Origin: Leclercia sp. 29361
GTDB lineage: Bacteria; Pseudomonadota; Gammaproteobacteria; Enterobacterales; Enterobacteriaceae
Assembly: GCF_011290365.1 (NCBI RefSeq)
Contig: NZ_CP049786.1
Span: forward strand, 3,100,001 to 3,164,000
Length of the DNA: 64,000 nt
Direction: 5' to 3'
Shown here: positions 29,945 through 37,520 of the stretch, piece after piece
Numbering within the stretch: the stretch's first letter is position 1
Layout of the letters: every line of letters starts with the position of its first letter
Made by a program: the position numbers and the translations under genes
The notes under the pieces: generated by a model
Told to the model about the DNA's origin: nothing
Seen by the model: the letters and a program-made list of their open reading frames with translations, nothing else
The model's database searches: none

Positions 29945-32107
29945 TTACTTGCTGTCCGACTTATATTCGTACTCGTAATACCCGTAATCCTGATAACCAG
30001 CGGCACGGCGGAAGATGGAGTTGAGGATCACCCCTTTCACCGGAATGCCGTTCTGCTCGAAGCGGCTGAGGCTGGTTTCGACCTCTTTCAGGGTGTTAAC
30101 CGCATAACGTGCCACCATCAGCGTGGTGCCCGCGTGGCGACCCACGATTGCCGCATCGGTGACCGCCAGGATTGGTGGGGTATCGATGATTACCAGGTCA
30201 TAATTCTCGCTGGCCCACTTCACCAGTTGGGTGAAGCGCTCGCTCATCAGCAGTTCCGACGGGTTCGGCGGCACCTGCCCGCGGGAGACCAGGTCGAAGT
30301 TAGGCACGGAGGTCGGTTTCGCGCACTGGGTGATATCGCCCTTGCCGAGCAGGATCTCCGACAGACCGTTAACGTTATTGGTGCCCAGCAGTTCGTGGGT
30401 GTAGCCCTTACGCATATCGCAGTCGATCAGCAGCACGCGCTTGTTGGTCTGGCTGACCACCGCCGCGAGGTTGGCGCAGACGAAGGTTTTCCCGATGGAC
30501 GGGCTGACCCCGGAGAGCATCAGCACGTTGTTGCTGGCCTGCATCATGGCGAAGTGCAGGCTGGTGCGCAGGCTACGAATGGCTTCGATGGCCAGATCCG
30601 TTGGGTTACCGACTGCCAGCAGCTGGCTCTGTTTGTAGCGTTTAACCCCGTTAGTGGTTTTGACGCTGTCACGGGACTTCTGCCACTCGGAGAGCGGGAT
30701 GCTGGCGTAGACGTTGATACCGTGCTCTTCCAGCACCTGCGGGCTTTCGATCCCACGGTTAAACAGGGAGCGCAGCAGCACGCCAACGATGGAGAGCATC
30801 AGGCCGAGAATAATGCTGCCGAGAATAATCAGCGCCTTCTTCGGCTTCAGCACGCCGGGCTGGGTGATGGCCGGATCGACAATTCGCACGTCGCCCACGG
30901 TGCTCGCTTCGGTGATCTTCAGCTCCTGCTGTTTGTTCAGTAGCTGCATATAGACCTGCTGACCGGACTCCACGTCGCGGGTCAGACGCAGGATCTCCTG
31001 CTGGGTTTTTGGCATCGCGGTGACGCGGCCATTGAGCTTCGCTTTTTCCTCTTCCAGGGTCTGGCGTTTCTCCAGCAGCGTGCGGTAGGCAGGGTGACGT
31101 TTGGTGTAGAGCTTGGAAATTTCCGCCTCTTTAAAGGTCAGCTCGTTGAGCTGGGCGTCGATGTTGACCATCGAATCCAGCACCGACTTCGCTTCCAGCG
31201 GCAGGTCAACGGAATCTTTATCCTGGCGGAAGGCGTTGAGCTTGTTCTCGGCTTCATCCAGATGACCGCGCACTTCCGGGAGCTGTTTGGCAAGGAAGTC
31301 GAGACTTTTTGACGCCTCTTCCGACTTGCGCTTTACGTTCTGCGCCTGGTAGTTGCGGGTGATGCTGTTGAGAATGTCGCGGATTTTGTCTTTGTCTTCC
31401 CCGGTAAAGGTCAGACTCAGCACCCCGGTATCTTTCCCGGTTTCGGTGACCGTCAGGTTGCCCTGCAGGTTATTGATCATTCCCAGCATCGAGAATTTGC
31501 TGACGGTGAACTCGCTGCCGCTCTGGGCATGAATGGCGCTAACCATCATGCTCACGCCGTCTTTAGTCAGTATCTCCCCCACCTTGCCGCGGGCGCTAAA
31601 CCCGGCGTCGCTGGTGAGTTCATACTGATCTTTGCCCAGCACCTCGAGGGTGAAGACCTGACTTGCTCCCCCGGCAGGCAGGGTAAAGGTGGTGACTTTG
31701 ACGGTGTCGTTCTGACGGCCCATCAACCGGTCCCAGCCCGCGCCAAACACCGGGAAGGTGTTTTTGCTGACGCCGATGTCGAGATCCAGATCGTCCACGG
31801 TTTTACCCAATACCAGGCGGGACTGGATCAGCTCAATTTCCGCCTGCGAGGCGGGCGGCTTATTCGCCAGCGCTGAACCAATGTCCTGCACCAGCGAGCT
31901 GCCGCTGTTCTGCTCGATTTGTACCAGCGCATCGGCGCTGTAGATCGGCGTGGCGAAGAGGGTGTAAATCACCGCCGCAACGGCAAATACCGCGGTGATG
32001 CCTATCACCCACCAGCGCGCCTCGACCACGGTGCCGATCAGGCGACCAATATCAATCTCATCACCGCCCGCACTCGGGGAGGAAGAAGGTTTTACGTTTG
32101 CTGTCAT
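29945..32107 (-). CDS. wzc: Tyrosine-protein kinase Wzc
   Basis: Wzc is the inner-membrane polysaccharide co-polymerase and BY-kinase controlling colanic acid chain export with Wza and Wzb. The 720-residue product has a cytoplasmic start, TM1 (WWVIGITAVFAVAAVIYTLF), a long periplasmic coiled-coil domain (about 80-425), TM2 (ALIILGSIILGLMLSIVGVLL), then the kinase domain with Walker A GVSPSIGKTF, Walker A' VLLIDCDMRKG and Walker B LVIIDTPP. The C-terminal tyrosine cluster YQDYGYYEYEY is intact. The ATG at 32107 is chosen by match to E. coli; the frame is open to 32143 inside wzb. Confidence 0.96.
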   Translation of the reverse strand: MTANVKPSSSPSAGGDEIDIGRLIGTVVEARWWVIGITAVFAVAAVIYTLFATPIYSADALVQIEQNSGSSLVQDIGSALANKPPASQAEIELIQSRLVLGKTVDDLDLDIGVSKNTFPVFGAGWDRLMGRQNDTVKVTTFTLPAGGASQVFTLEVLGKDQYELTSDAGFSARGKVGEILTKDGVSMMVSAIHAQSGSEFTVSKFSMLGMINNLQGNLTVTETGKDTGVLSLTFTGEDKDKIRDILNSITRNYQAQNVKRKSEEASKSLDFLAKQLPEVRGHLDEAENKLNAFRQDKDSVDLPLEAKSVLDSMVNIDAQLNELTFKEAEISKLYTKRHPAYRTLLEKRQTLEEEKAKLNGRVTAMPKTQQEILRLTRDVESGQQVYMQLLNKQQELKITEASTVGDVRIVDPAITQPGVLKPKKALIILGSIILGLMLSIVGVLLRSLFNRGIESPQVLEEHGINVYASIPLSEWQKSRDSVKTTNGVKRYKQSQLLAVGNPTDLAIEAIRSLRTSLHFAMMQASNNVLMLSGVSPSIGKTFVCANLAAVVSQTNKRVLLIDCDMRKGYTHELLGTNNVNGLSEILLGKGDITQCAKPTSVPNFDLVSRGQVPPNPSELLMSERFTQLVKWASENYDLVIIDTPPILAVTDAAIVGRHAGTTLMVARYAVNTLKEVETSLSRFEQNGIPVKGVILNSIFRRAAGYQDYGYYEYEYKSDSK

Positions 32108-32109
32108 TA

Positions 32110-32553
32110 TTATCCCTGCTGAACGTTCAGTGCCTGTGCCCACTGGCGGGCAGACTGGTCGAGTAAGGTGTAAACCGCCTCAAACGCTTCATGGCTTTTG
32201 CGATACGGATCGGGGATCTCACGCTCATTGTCCCAGTGACCAAAGAGCATCACCTTGCCGCGCATCTCCGGTGCGATATCGCACAGGGCGTGGATGTGGC
32301 GTTTTTCCATAGCGAGGATCAGGTCGTAGTCCCGGCACAGGCTGGCTGTCACCTGACGGGCGCAATGCCCGTCGAGCGAAAGCTGATGCTCTGCCGCGAC
32401 CTGACTTGCGCGCTCATCGGCCCCTTTGCCGACCAGCGCGCCCAGCCCGGCTGACGCGACGGTCAGCTGTGGCTGGTACTGTTTTAAAAGCCGCTCAGCG
32501 GTGGGGGAACGGCAGATGTTCCCCACACAAACCACCAGAATTTTGTTAAACAT
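32110..32553 (-). CDS. wzb: Low-molecular-weight protein-tyrosine phosphatase Wzb
   Basis: Wzb dephosphorylates the Wzc tyrosine cluster, and cycling of Wzc phosphorylation is needed for colanic acid export. The 147-residue protein has the CX5R(S/T) P-loop CVGNICRS with Cys9 and Arg15, and the general-acid DPYRKS loop near residue 115. The ATG at 32553, five bases after the wza stop, gives MFNKILVVCVGNICRS as in E. coli; an ATG three codons earlier overlaps wza. Confidence 0.96.
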   Translation of the reverse strand: MFNKILVVCVGNICRSPTAERLLKQYQPQLTVASAGLGALVGKGADERASQVAAEHQLSLDGHCARQVTASLCRDYDLILAMEKRHIHALCDIAPEMRGKVMLFGHWDNEREIPDPYRKSHEAFEAVYTLLDQSARQWAQALNVQQG

Positions 32554-32558
32554 CGTTA

Positions 32559-33695
32559 TCACCAGTTGTGGTACTGATGTACCGTGTCGGTCATGGTATG
32601 GATATTGTTGATGGTCGGCATCAGCTGGTTCATCACACGGTTCCAGCGCGTAATCGGCGCGGTGGTGACGTAGACCACGTCATATGGCTGGAGGCGGAAC
32701 CCGGTTGCCATCACCAGCGAGGTCGCATCAGACATATCCAGCTGGTAGACGTTGGCAATCTTGCCCTTCCCACCATTTCCGGTGATCGGACGGATCACGA
32801 AGATGCCGCTGGCGTCGGAGGTGCTCATATCCAGCCCTTCCGCGTTGCCCAGCGCTTCGGTCAGGGTCATACCGCTGAAGTCCATCTTGAGGGTGCTCTG
32901 TTTCTTCACTTCGCCCATCACGAACACTTTCAGGTCGTCATTGCGCGGCACAAACAGGATGTCACTTGGATAGAGCAGACGGTTCTGGCTCAGGTCGCCG
33001 TTCTGCATCAGCGCCTGCAGGGAGATACGCTCCTCTTTACCTTTATGGGTCAGCACCGCATTGCGCCAGTCGGCGCCATCGGTGAGCCCGCCCGCGGCGT
33101 TGATGGCGTCGAGCACCGTCAGCGGCACGTTGGTGATCGGCTGCTGGCCAGATTTATTCACCTGGCCGGAGACATAGACTTTCTGTGAACGGAATGCGGC
33201 GATATTAACGTCCACCTGCGGATCGGCGATGTACTGCGCTAAACGGCCGGTAATATCACTACGAATCTGGGAGAGCGTTTTGCCGGCAACACGTATTTTG
33301 CCGACATAGGGATAGAACATGGTGCCATCCGACTGAACCCAGTTACCGGCATCGCTGGAGCTACGATACTGCCCCGCCGGGGTGGTTAGCTCCGGGTGAT
33401 CCCAGACGGTAACGTTGATGACATCTCCAGGCCCCACGCGGTACTGGTAGCTGGCGATCTCCTGCTCGAGGTCGACATTCGGCCGTGCGACAACCGGGCG
33501 GGGGCGTAATTGTTCAACCAGCTGCGGGGTCATTGGATAAACATTCACCATGCGGTTGATATCAAAATCAGCATCCTGCTGTTTAATCACATCCTTGCCC
33601 GATGTTGACATATTGCTGCCGGGAAAGACCGTACAACCACTCATCAAGGTCACAGACACCAATAATGGCATCAATTTCATTTTGGATTTCATCAT
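32559..33695 (-). CDS. wza: Polysaccharide export outer-membrane lipoprotein Wza
   Basis: Wza forms the octameric outer-membrane channel for colanic acid. The 378-residue precursor begins [21 protein letters not shown], a signal peptide ending in an MSGC lipobox so that Cys21 is lipidated. [19 protein letters not shown] (about 86-104) marks the poly-export domain, followed by two SLBB domains (about 170-250 and 255-345), and a C-terminal amphipathic helix that lines the outer-membrane pore. It is the first gene of the operon; the leader upstream carries JUMPstart/ops. Confidence 0.96.
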   Translation of the reverse strand: MMKSKMKLMPLLVSVTLMSGCTVFPGSNMSTSGKDVIKQQDADFDINRMVNVYPMTPQLVEQLRPRPVVARPNVDLEQEIASYQYRVGPGDVINVTVWDHPELTTPAGQYRSSSDAGNWVQSDGTMFYPYVGKIRVAGKTLSQIRSDITGRLAQYIADPQVDVNIAAFRSQKVYVSGQVNKSGQQPITNVPLTVLDAINAAGGLTDGADWRNAVLTHKGKEERISLQALMQNGDLSQNRLLYPSDILFVPRNDDLKVFVMGEVKKQSTLKMDFSGMTLTEALGNAEGLDMSTSDASGIFVIRPITGNGGKGKIANVYQLDMSDATSLVMATGFRLQPYDVVYVTTAPITRWNRVMNQLMPTINNIHTMTDTVHQYHNW

Positions 33696-33872
33696 TGATT
33701 ATTTATCACTATGGAAGAGTAATTATCCTGTGCATTTAAATAAGCGCGTAGGCGTATTACTTTTAGCATGCAGTCAATAAAAGTGAAATATAACTGGCAT
33801 CAGTCCTAAAAGAGGCTTATTTGCATTCAGACTATTGACAGAATAATCGAGGCTGATTAACACGCTTTCAGG

Positions 33873-33910
33873 CACGCTACCGCCCTTGGCTTTCAGTTAC
33901 CAATCTACTG
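33873..33910 (-). promoter_or_regulatory. JUMPstart element with ops site, colanic acid operon leader
   Basis: The minus strand reads a 38-base JUMPstart variant starting CAGTAGATTGGTAACTG and ending in the ops core GGCGGTAGCGTG (33884-33873). RfaH recruitment at ops promotes elongation through the 22-kb operon. It lies about 180 bases upstream of wza. It is the second such element in the window, in the same orientation as the one at 9915-9953. Confidence 0.9.
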
Positions 33911-33961
33911 TTTAAACAGTACGTTATGAGTAAACACCCTCTTTGGCACGGCATAACGAAA

Positions 33962-33967
33962 AATATA
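33962..33967 (-). promoter_or_regulatory. Candidate -10 box of the colanic acid operon
   Basis: TATATT on the minus strand is placed about 50 bases before the JUMPstart element, with no good -35, as expected for an activator-dependent promoter. This is a guess from spacing and base composition. Confidence 0.35.
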
Positions 33968-34118
33968 AAAGGCCGGATAATTCCGAACCCGATATAAGTT
34001 TTTCATGTCATTAAACCGATACAGAAATAGCAGCAAAACACAGCGCAATTTGATGCTGAAAGAATTGTTGCAGCTAACGGAATAGCAGGCAAGGAAACAT
34101 CAACGAAGGCGTGGCTTT

Positions 34119-34132
34119 TAAGATTAATATTA
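34119..34132 (+). promoter_or_regulatory. Candidate RcsAB box upstream of wza
   Basis: TAAGATTAATATTA partly matches the RcsAB consensus TAAGAATATTCCTA (about 9 of 14 positions). It lies about 430 bases before the wza start, in the region where RcsA/RcsB act on cps promoters. A second weaker candidate is TTCGGAATTATCC on the minus strand near 33975-33987. Neither is proven. Confidence 0.3.
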
Positions 34133-34387
34133 ACGGCCACACTTCTGCATTTTTAGGAATAGCTTGATATTGACTTTATTGAAGGAAGCACTTTGACCTG
34201 CGATATTTCTTATTTTGCGATAATACAGACTATTCACAATATTAACCCACAGAGCGCAGGGTTTATTTCCACCATGATTCAGTAAAATCTGTACAGATAA
34301 ATGCCCGGCTGGCATTGCATTTTTCAGGTGCAGTATCCATGATCGAAATGTGACAATTGTCATATAACAAAAGGTATTACTCACACT

Positions 34388-35971
34388 ATGGAATGGATAG
34401 CAGATCCATCAATATGGGCCGGGCTGGTCACCCTGGTGGTGCTGGAACTTGTGCTCGGTATCGATAACCTGGTCTTTATCGCTATTCTCGCCGAAAAACT
34501 GCCCCCTGCTCAGCGCGACCGCGCCCGCATCACCGGCCTGTTAATGGCGATGGTGATGCGCCTGCTGCTGTTGGCCTCTATCTCCTGGCTGGTGACGCTC
34601 ACCCGCCCGCTGTTTACCGTCCACGGATTTGGCTTTAGCGCCCGCGATCTGATCATGCTCTTTGGGGGCTTTTTCCTGATCTTCAAAGCCACCATGGAGC
34701 TTAACGAAAGGCTGGAAGGCAAGGACAGCGAGAACCCCACCCAGCGGCGCGGGGCCAAATTCTGGGCTGTGGTGGCACAAATCGTGGTGCTGGACGCCGT
34801 CTTCTCCCTGGATTCAATGATCACCGCCGTGGGGATGGTCGATCACCTTGGGGTGATGATGGCCGCGGTGATTATCGCCATTGCCCTGATGGTAATGGCC
34901 AGCAAGGCGCTCACCCGCTTCGTCAACGATCACCCAACGATTGTAATTTTATGCCTGAGCTTCCTGCTGATGATCGGCTTTAGCCTGGTGGCAGACGGTT
35001 TTGGCTTCCACATTCCGAAAGGCTATCTGTACGCCGCGATTGGCTTCTCGGTAATTATTGAGGCGCTGAACCAGCTAGCCATCTTCAACCGCCGCCGCTT
35101 CCTCTCTGCCAATCAGACCCTGCGCCAGCGCACCGCCGACACGGTTATTCGCCTGCTGAGCGGTAAAAAGGAGGATGCCGAGCTGGATGCGCAGACGGCT
35201 TCGCTGCTGGCCGACCATGACAACAGCCCGATCTTTGCCCCGCAGGAGCGCAGGATGATTGAGCGGGTGCTGCATCTTAACCAGCGCTCGGTGAGCAGCA
35301 TCATGACTTCGCGCCACGATATTGAACATATCGACCTGAACACGCCCGAGAGCACCATTCGTGCGCTGCTGGATAAAAACCAGCACACCCGCATTGTGGT
35401 CACCGGCGGGGAGCAGGAGGAGGAGCTGCTGGGCGTGGTGCACGTTATCGATCTGCTCAATCAGCAGCTGCGCGGCGAGCCGCTTAACCTGCGGGTGCTG
35501 ATCCGCCAGCCGCTGGTGTTCCCGGAAGTGCTGCCGCTGCTGCAGGCCCTGGAGCAGTTCCGCAACGCGCGGACCCATTTCGCCTTCGTGGTGGATGAGT
35601 TTGGTTCTGTAGAGGGGATCGTGACGCTCAGCGACGTGATGGAGACCATCGCCGGTAATCTGCCGAACGAAGTGGAGGAGATCGACGCCCGGCACGATAT
35701 TCAGAAGAATGCTGACGGCAGCTGGACCGCCAACGGCCATATGCCGCTGGAGGATCTGGTGCAGTACGTACCGCTGCCGCTGGACGATAAGCGCGAATAC
35801 CATACCATTGCCGGTCTGTTGATGGAGTATCTGCAACGGATCCCGCAGCCGGGGGAAGAGGTTCAGGTGGGAGATTATGCGCTGAAAACCCTGGAGGTGG
35901 AAAACCACCGGGTGCAGAAGGTACAGCTGATCCCGCTGATGACGCAGGATGATGTGGATTACGAGTTGTGA
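34388..35971 (+). CDS. yegH: TerC-family membrane protein with CBS and transporter-associated domains
   Basis: YegH has an N-terminal TerC-like integral membrane domain of about seven helices (residues 10-235, with [27 protein letters not shown] and the conserved [17 protein letters not shown], whose acidic residues sit inside helices), two CBS domains (about 285-430) and a C-terminal CorC/HlyC-type domain (about 445-520). Such proteins are linked to metal ion export or tolerance, but the substrate of YegH is not established. The 527-residue length matches E. coli. It is transcribed away from wza. Confidence 0.93.
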   Translation: MEWIADPSIWAGLVTLVVLELVLGIDNLVFIAILAEKLPPAQRDRARITGLLMAMVMRLLLLASISWLVTLTRPLFTVHGFGFSARDLIMLFGGFFLIFKATMELNERLEGKDSENPTQRRGAKFWAVVAQIVVLDAVFSLDSMITAVGMVDHLGVMMAAVIIAIALMVMASKALTRFVNDHPTIVILCLSFLLMIGFSLVADGFGFHIPKGYLYAAIGFSVIIEALNQLAIFNRRRFLSANQTLRQRTADTVIRLLSGKKEDAELDAQTASLLADHDNSPIFAPQERRMIERVLHLNQRSVSSIMTSRHDIEHIDLNTPESTIRALLDKNQHTRIVVTGGEQEEELLGVVHVIDLLNQQLRGEPLNLRVLIRQPLVFPEVLPLLQALEQFRNARTHFAFVVDEFGSVEGIVTLSDVMETIAGNLPNEVEEIDARHDIQKNADGSWTANGHMPLEDLVQYVPLPLDDKREYHTIAGLLMEYLQRIPQPGEEVQVGDYALKTLEVENHRVQKVQLIPLMTQDDVDYEL

Positions 35972-35989
35972 TGCGTTCCCCTCACCCCG

Positions 35990-36074
35990 CCCTCTCCCCA
36001 TAGGGGCGAGGGAGAAAACACGATCGAGTTCAGTCTATAAGACCGCACCAGACTGTTCCCTCTCCCCTCCGGGG
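35990..36074. repeat. Palindromic repeat array, unit 1 and left part of hairpin 2
   Basis: A 23-base hairpin (CCCTCTCCCC, 3-base centre, GGGGCGAGGG; 35990-36012) is followed by a 45-base core beginning AGAAAACACGATCGAG (36013-36057) and by the first 17 bases of the next hairpin (36058-36074). Hairpin starts are exactly 68 bases apart. The array continues beyond the IS at 37351. The first hairpin could also end yegH transcription. Confidence 0.85.
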
Positions 36075-36083
36075 TGTACGGTC

Positions 36084-36126
36084 CGGGGACATGGTAGACA
36101 GGTGTTCGGGGACATGGTGAACACTT
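36084..36126 (+). repeat. Left terminal inverted repeat of the IS481-family element
   Basis: The repeat contains two tandem copies, 23 bases apart, of the motif CGGGGACATNNTNNACA (starting 36084 and 36107). They probably are two transposase binding sites. The partner is at 37308-37350. Confidence 0.8.
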
Positions 36127-36127
36127 T

Positions 36128-37270
36128 TTAACATCCTTTACCCATGGTGATCGACTTTTTCTTCAGGTCGATCACCCCCACTTTCGTGCTGTACCACCAC
36201 ACCTCGTAACAACCGTCCTCCTGCATCTCCCTCAGCCCGACCTGCTCGCCCCTGAACGCCTTGCCTGCGCTCAGACTGATACCCTTCACGCTCAGCTTCC
36301 CGCTGATATCCACCTTCCTGACCATCACGCCCCCGTCGTATTCCGGCGGTGTGGTGTGGCTGCGGTACTGCCGCGCGGACGGCTGGTAGCGCGAGGCCGG
36401 AACCGCCATATCCAGCGCATCATGGGGCCGTTCGAGGTTATAGACCGTCCGCCAGTGGTCGAAGGCGCGCTGCAGCTCGCTGCTGTCCGCGAACCACTTA
36501 CCCTGCAGGACTTCCGCCTTCAGGCTGCGGTGAAAACGCTCCAGCTTGCCCTGGGTCTGCGGGTGGTAAGGCCGCGAGTGGCCCACCCGGATCCCCTGGC
36601 GCATCAGCCACAGTTCGAGCGCCGTCCAGGTGCCGGTGGTGTCGCCCCAGGGGGCGCCGTTGTCCATCGTCATCCGGTCCGGCAGGCCGTAGCGTTCGAA
36701 CACCCTGACCAGCTGCTGCTGCACGGTCTCACGCCGTTCATCGGGGCAGTGCATCAGGCACAGGGAAAAACGGGAGTGGTCATCCAGCAGGGTGAGCGGA
36801 TGGCAGCGCCCGCCGCCGAAGGGAAAGTGGCCCTTGAAATCCATCTGCCAGAGCCGGTTCGGGGCGTCATGTTCGAACCGGCCTGTGGCCGGAACGCCCG
36901 GCGCCGCACCCGGCAGCAGGCCGTGGCGGGCCATCAGGTTATGGACGGTGCTGAAGGTGGGCATACGGTGCCCCTAGTCTTCCAGCCAGCGCTTGATCTT
37001 GCGGGCGCCCCAGCGTTCATGACGGGCATGGGCCATGCGCAGCAGGTCAGCAATGTCGTCTGATGAACGGTTCGGGGAATGACGGGGCGTGCGGGGACGA
37101 TCCTGAAGGCCGGATAAACCGTCCTCAGCCCAGCGTCGAAGCCACTTGTAGCCGGTGGCAGGTGAGATGCCGTAGTGACGGCACAGCGCGCGGATGTTCG
37201 CCCCGTCCTGCGAGGCAAACAATACAAACTCGGTACGTAATGACATGGTATCTCTCGCATCCCACGGCAT
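36128..37270 (-). pseudogene. IS481-family transposase interrupted by an in-frame TAG
   Basis: The minus strand encodes a winged-helix/HTH N-terminal part (MPWDARDTMSLRTEFVLFAS to KIKRWLED; ATG at 37270, alternative 37282) ending in TAG at 36976-36974, and then, in the same frame, GGG CAC CGT ATG and the catalytic part (from 36964). The latter carries the rve/DDE core: WQMDFKGHF (first Asp), DDHSRF, MDNGAPWG (second Asp), and HPQTQGKLERFHRSLK (Glu). Together they would form one protein of about 380 residues, so a CAG-to-TAG change is the simplest explanation. Unless the stop is suppressed or the two parts work in trans, the element cannot move by itself. Confidence 0.85.
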
Positions 37271-37307
37271 AAGCGACTCCATAAACGGGTTCTTATGCCT
37301 CAGTTGT

Positions 37308-37350
37308 AAGTGTCTACCATGTCCCCGAACAAGTGTTCATGATGTCCCCG
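37308..37350 (-). repeat. Right terminal inverted repeat of the IS481-family element
   Basis: Read on the minus strand, it repeats the CGGGGACATNNTNNACA motif twice at a 23-base period, matching the left end at 35 of 43 positions. The promoter-proximal end of the transposase lies just inside it. Confidence 0.8.
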
Positions 37351-37498
37351 TAGGGGCGAGGGAGAAAACACGATCGAGTTCAGTCTATAAGACCACACCA
37401 GACTGTTCCCTCTCCCCTCTGGGGAGAGGGAGAAAACACGATCGAGTTCAGTCTATAAGACCGCACCAGACTGTTCCCTCTCCCCTCTGGGGAGAGGG
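37351..37498. repeat. Palindromic repeat array, remaining units right of the IS
   Basis: After the IS come the last 12 bases of hairpin 2 (37351-37362), core 2 (37363-37407), hairpin 3 (37408-37430), core 3 (37431-37475) and hairpin 4 (37476-37498). The cores are 45 bases and nearly identical (core 2 differs from core 1 by one base). Hairpins are CCCTCTCCCC/GGGGAGAGGG with a TCT centre. The array lies between the convergent ends of yegH and asmA and may act as a bidirectional terminator or mRNA stabiliser. Confidence 0.85.
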
Positions 37499-37520
37499 TT
37501 AGGGTGAGGGGAAAAAGCGC

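Larger units (their letters stand above)
33696..34387. other. Wza-yegH divergent intergenic region (colanic acid control region)
   Basis: This 692-base region lies between divergent wza and yegH. It holds the colanic acid operon leader with JUMPstart/ops, a candidate -10 box and candidate RcsAB sites (listed separately). A minus-strand frame of 84 codons (34130-34384) lacks any domain, and is considered noncoding. The rest of the region is AT-rich, as expected for long Rcs-controlled cps promoters. Confidence 0.7.
36075..37352 (-). mobile_element. IS481-family insertion sequence inserted in a palindromic repeat
   Basis: The element holds an IS481-type transposase gene (broken) flanked by imperfect terminal inverted repeats of 43 bases (36084-36126 and 37308-37350, 35 of 43 identical). 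It begins TGT, as family members do. It splits one hairpin of the 68-base array: left flank keeps hairpin bases 1-17, right flank keeps bases 12-23, so GGGG (36071-36074 and 37353-37356) is the likely target duplication. Exact ends are inferred from this comparison. No resistance or passenger gene is present. Confidence 0.78.

Noticed and set aside
34130-34384. 84-codon minus-strand reading frame upstream of yegH
   Set aside because: It lies in the cps promoter region, starts within the yegH leader and has no recognisable domain or coding signal.
36128-37282. Programmed frameshift between two transposase frames, as in IS3-type elements
   Set aside because: Both parts are in the same frame and separated by one TAG, so no frameshift is involved.
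35990-37498. CRISPR array for the regularly spaced repeats between yegH and asmA
   Set aside because: The intervening 45-base cores are nearly identical instead of unique spacers, there are no cas genes, and the repeats are simple G/C hairpins.
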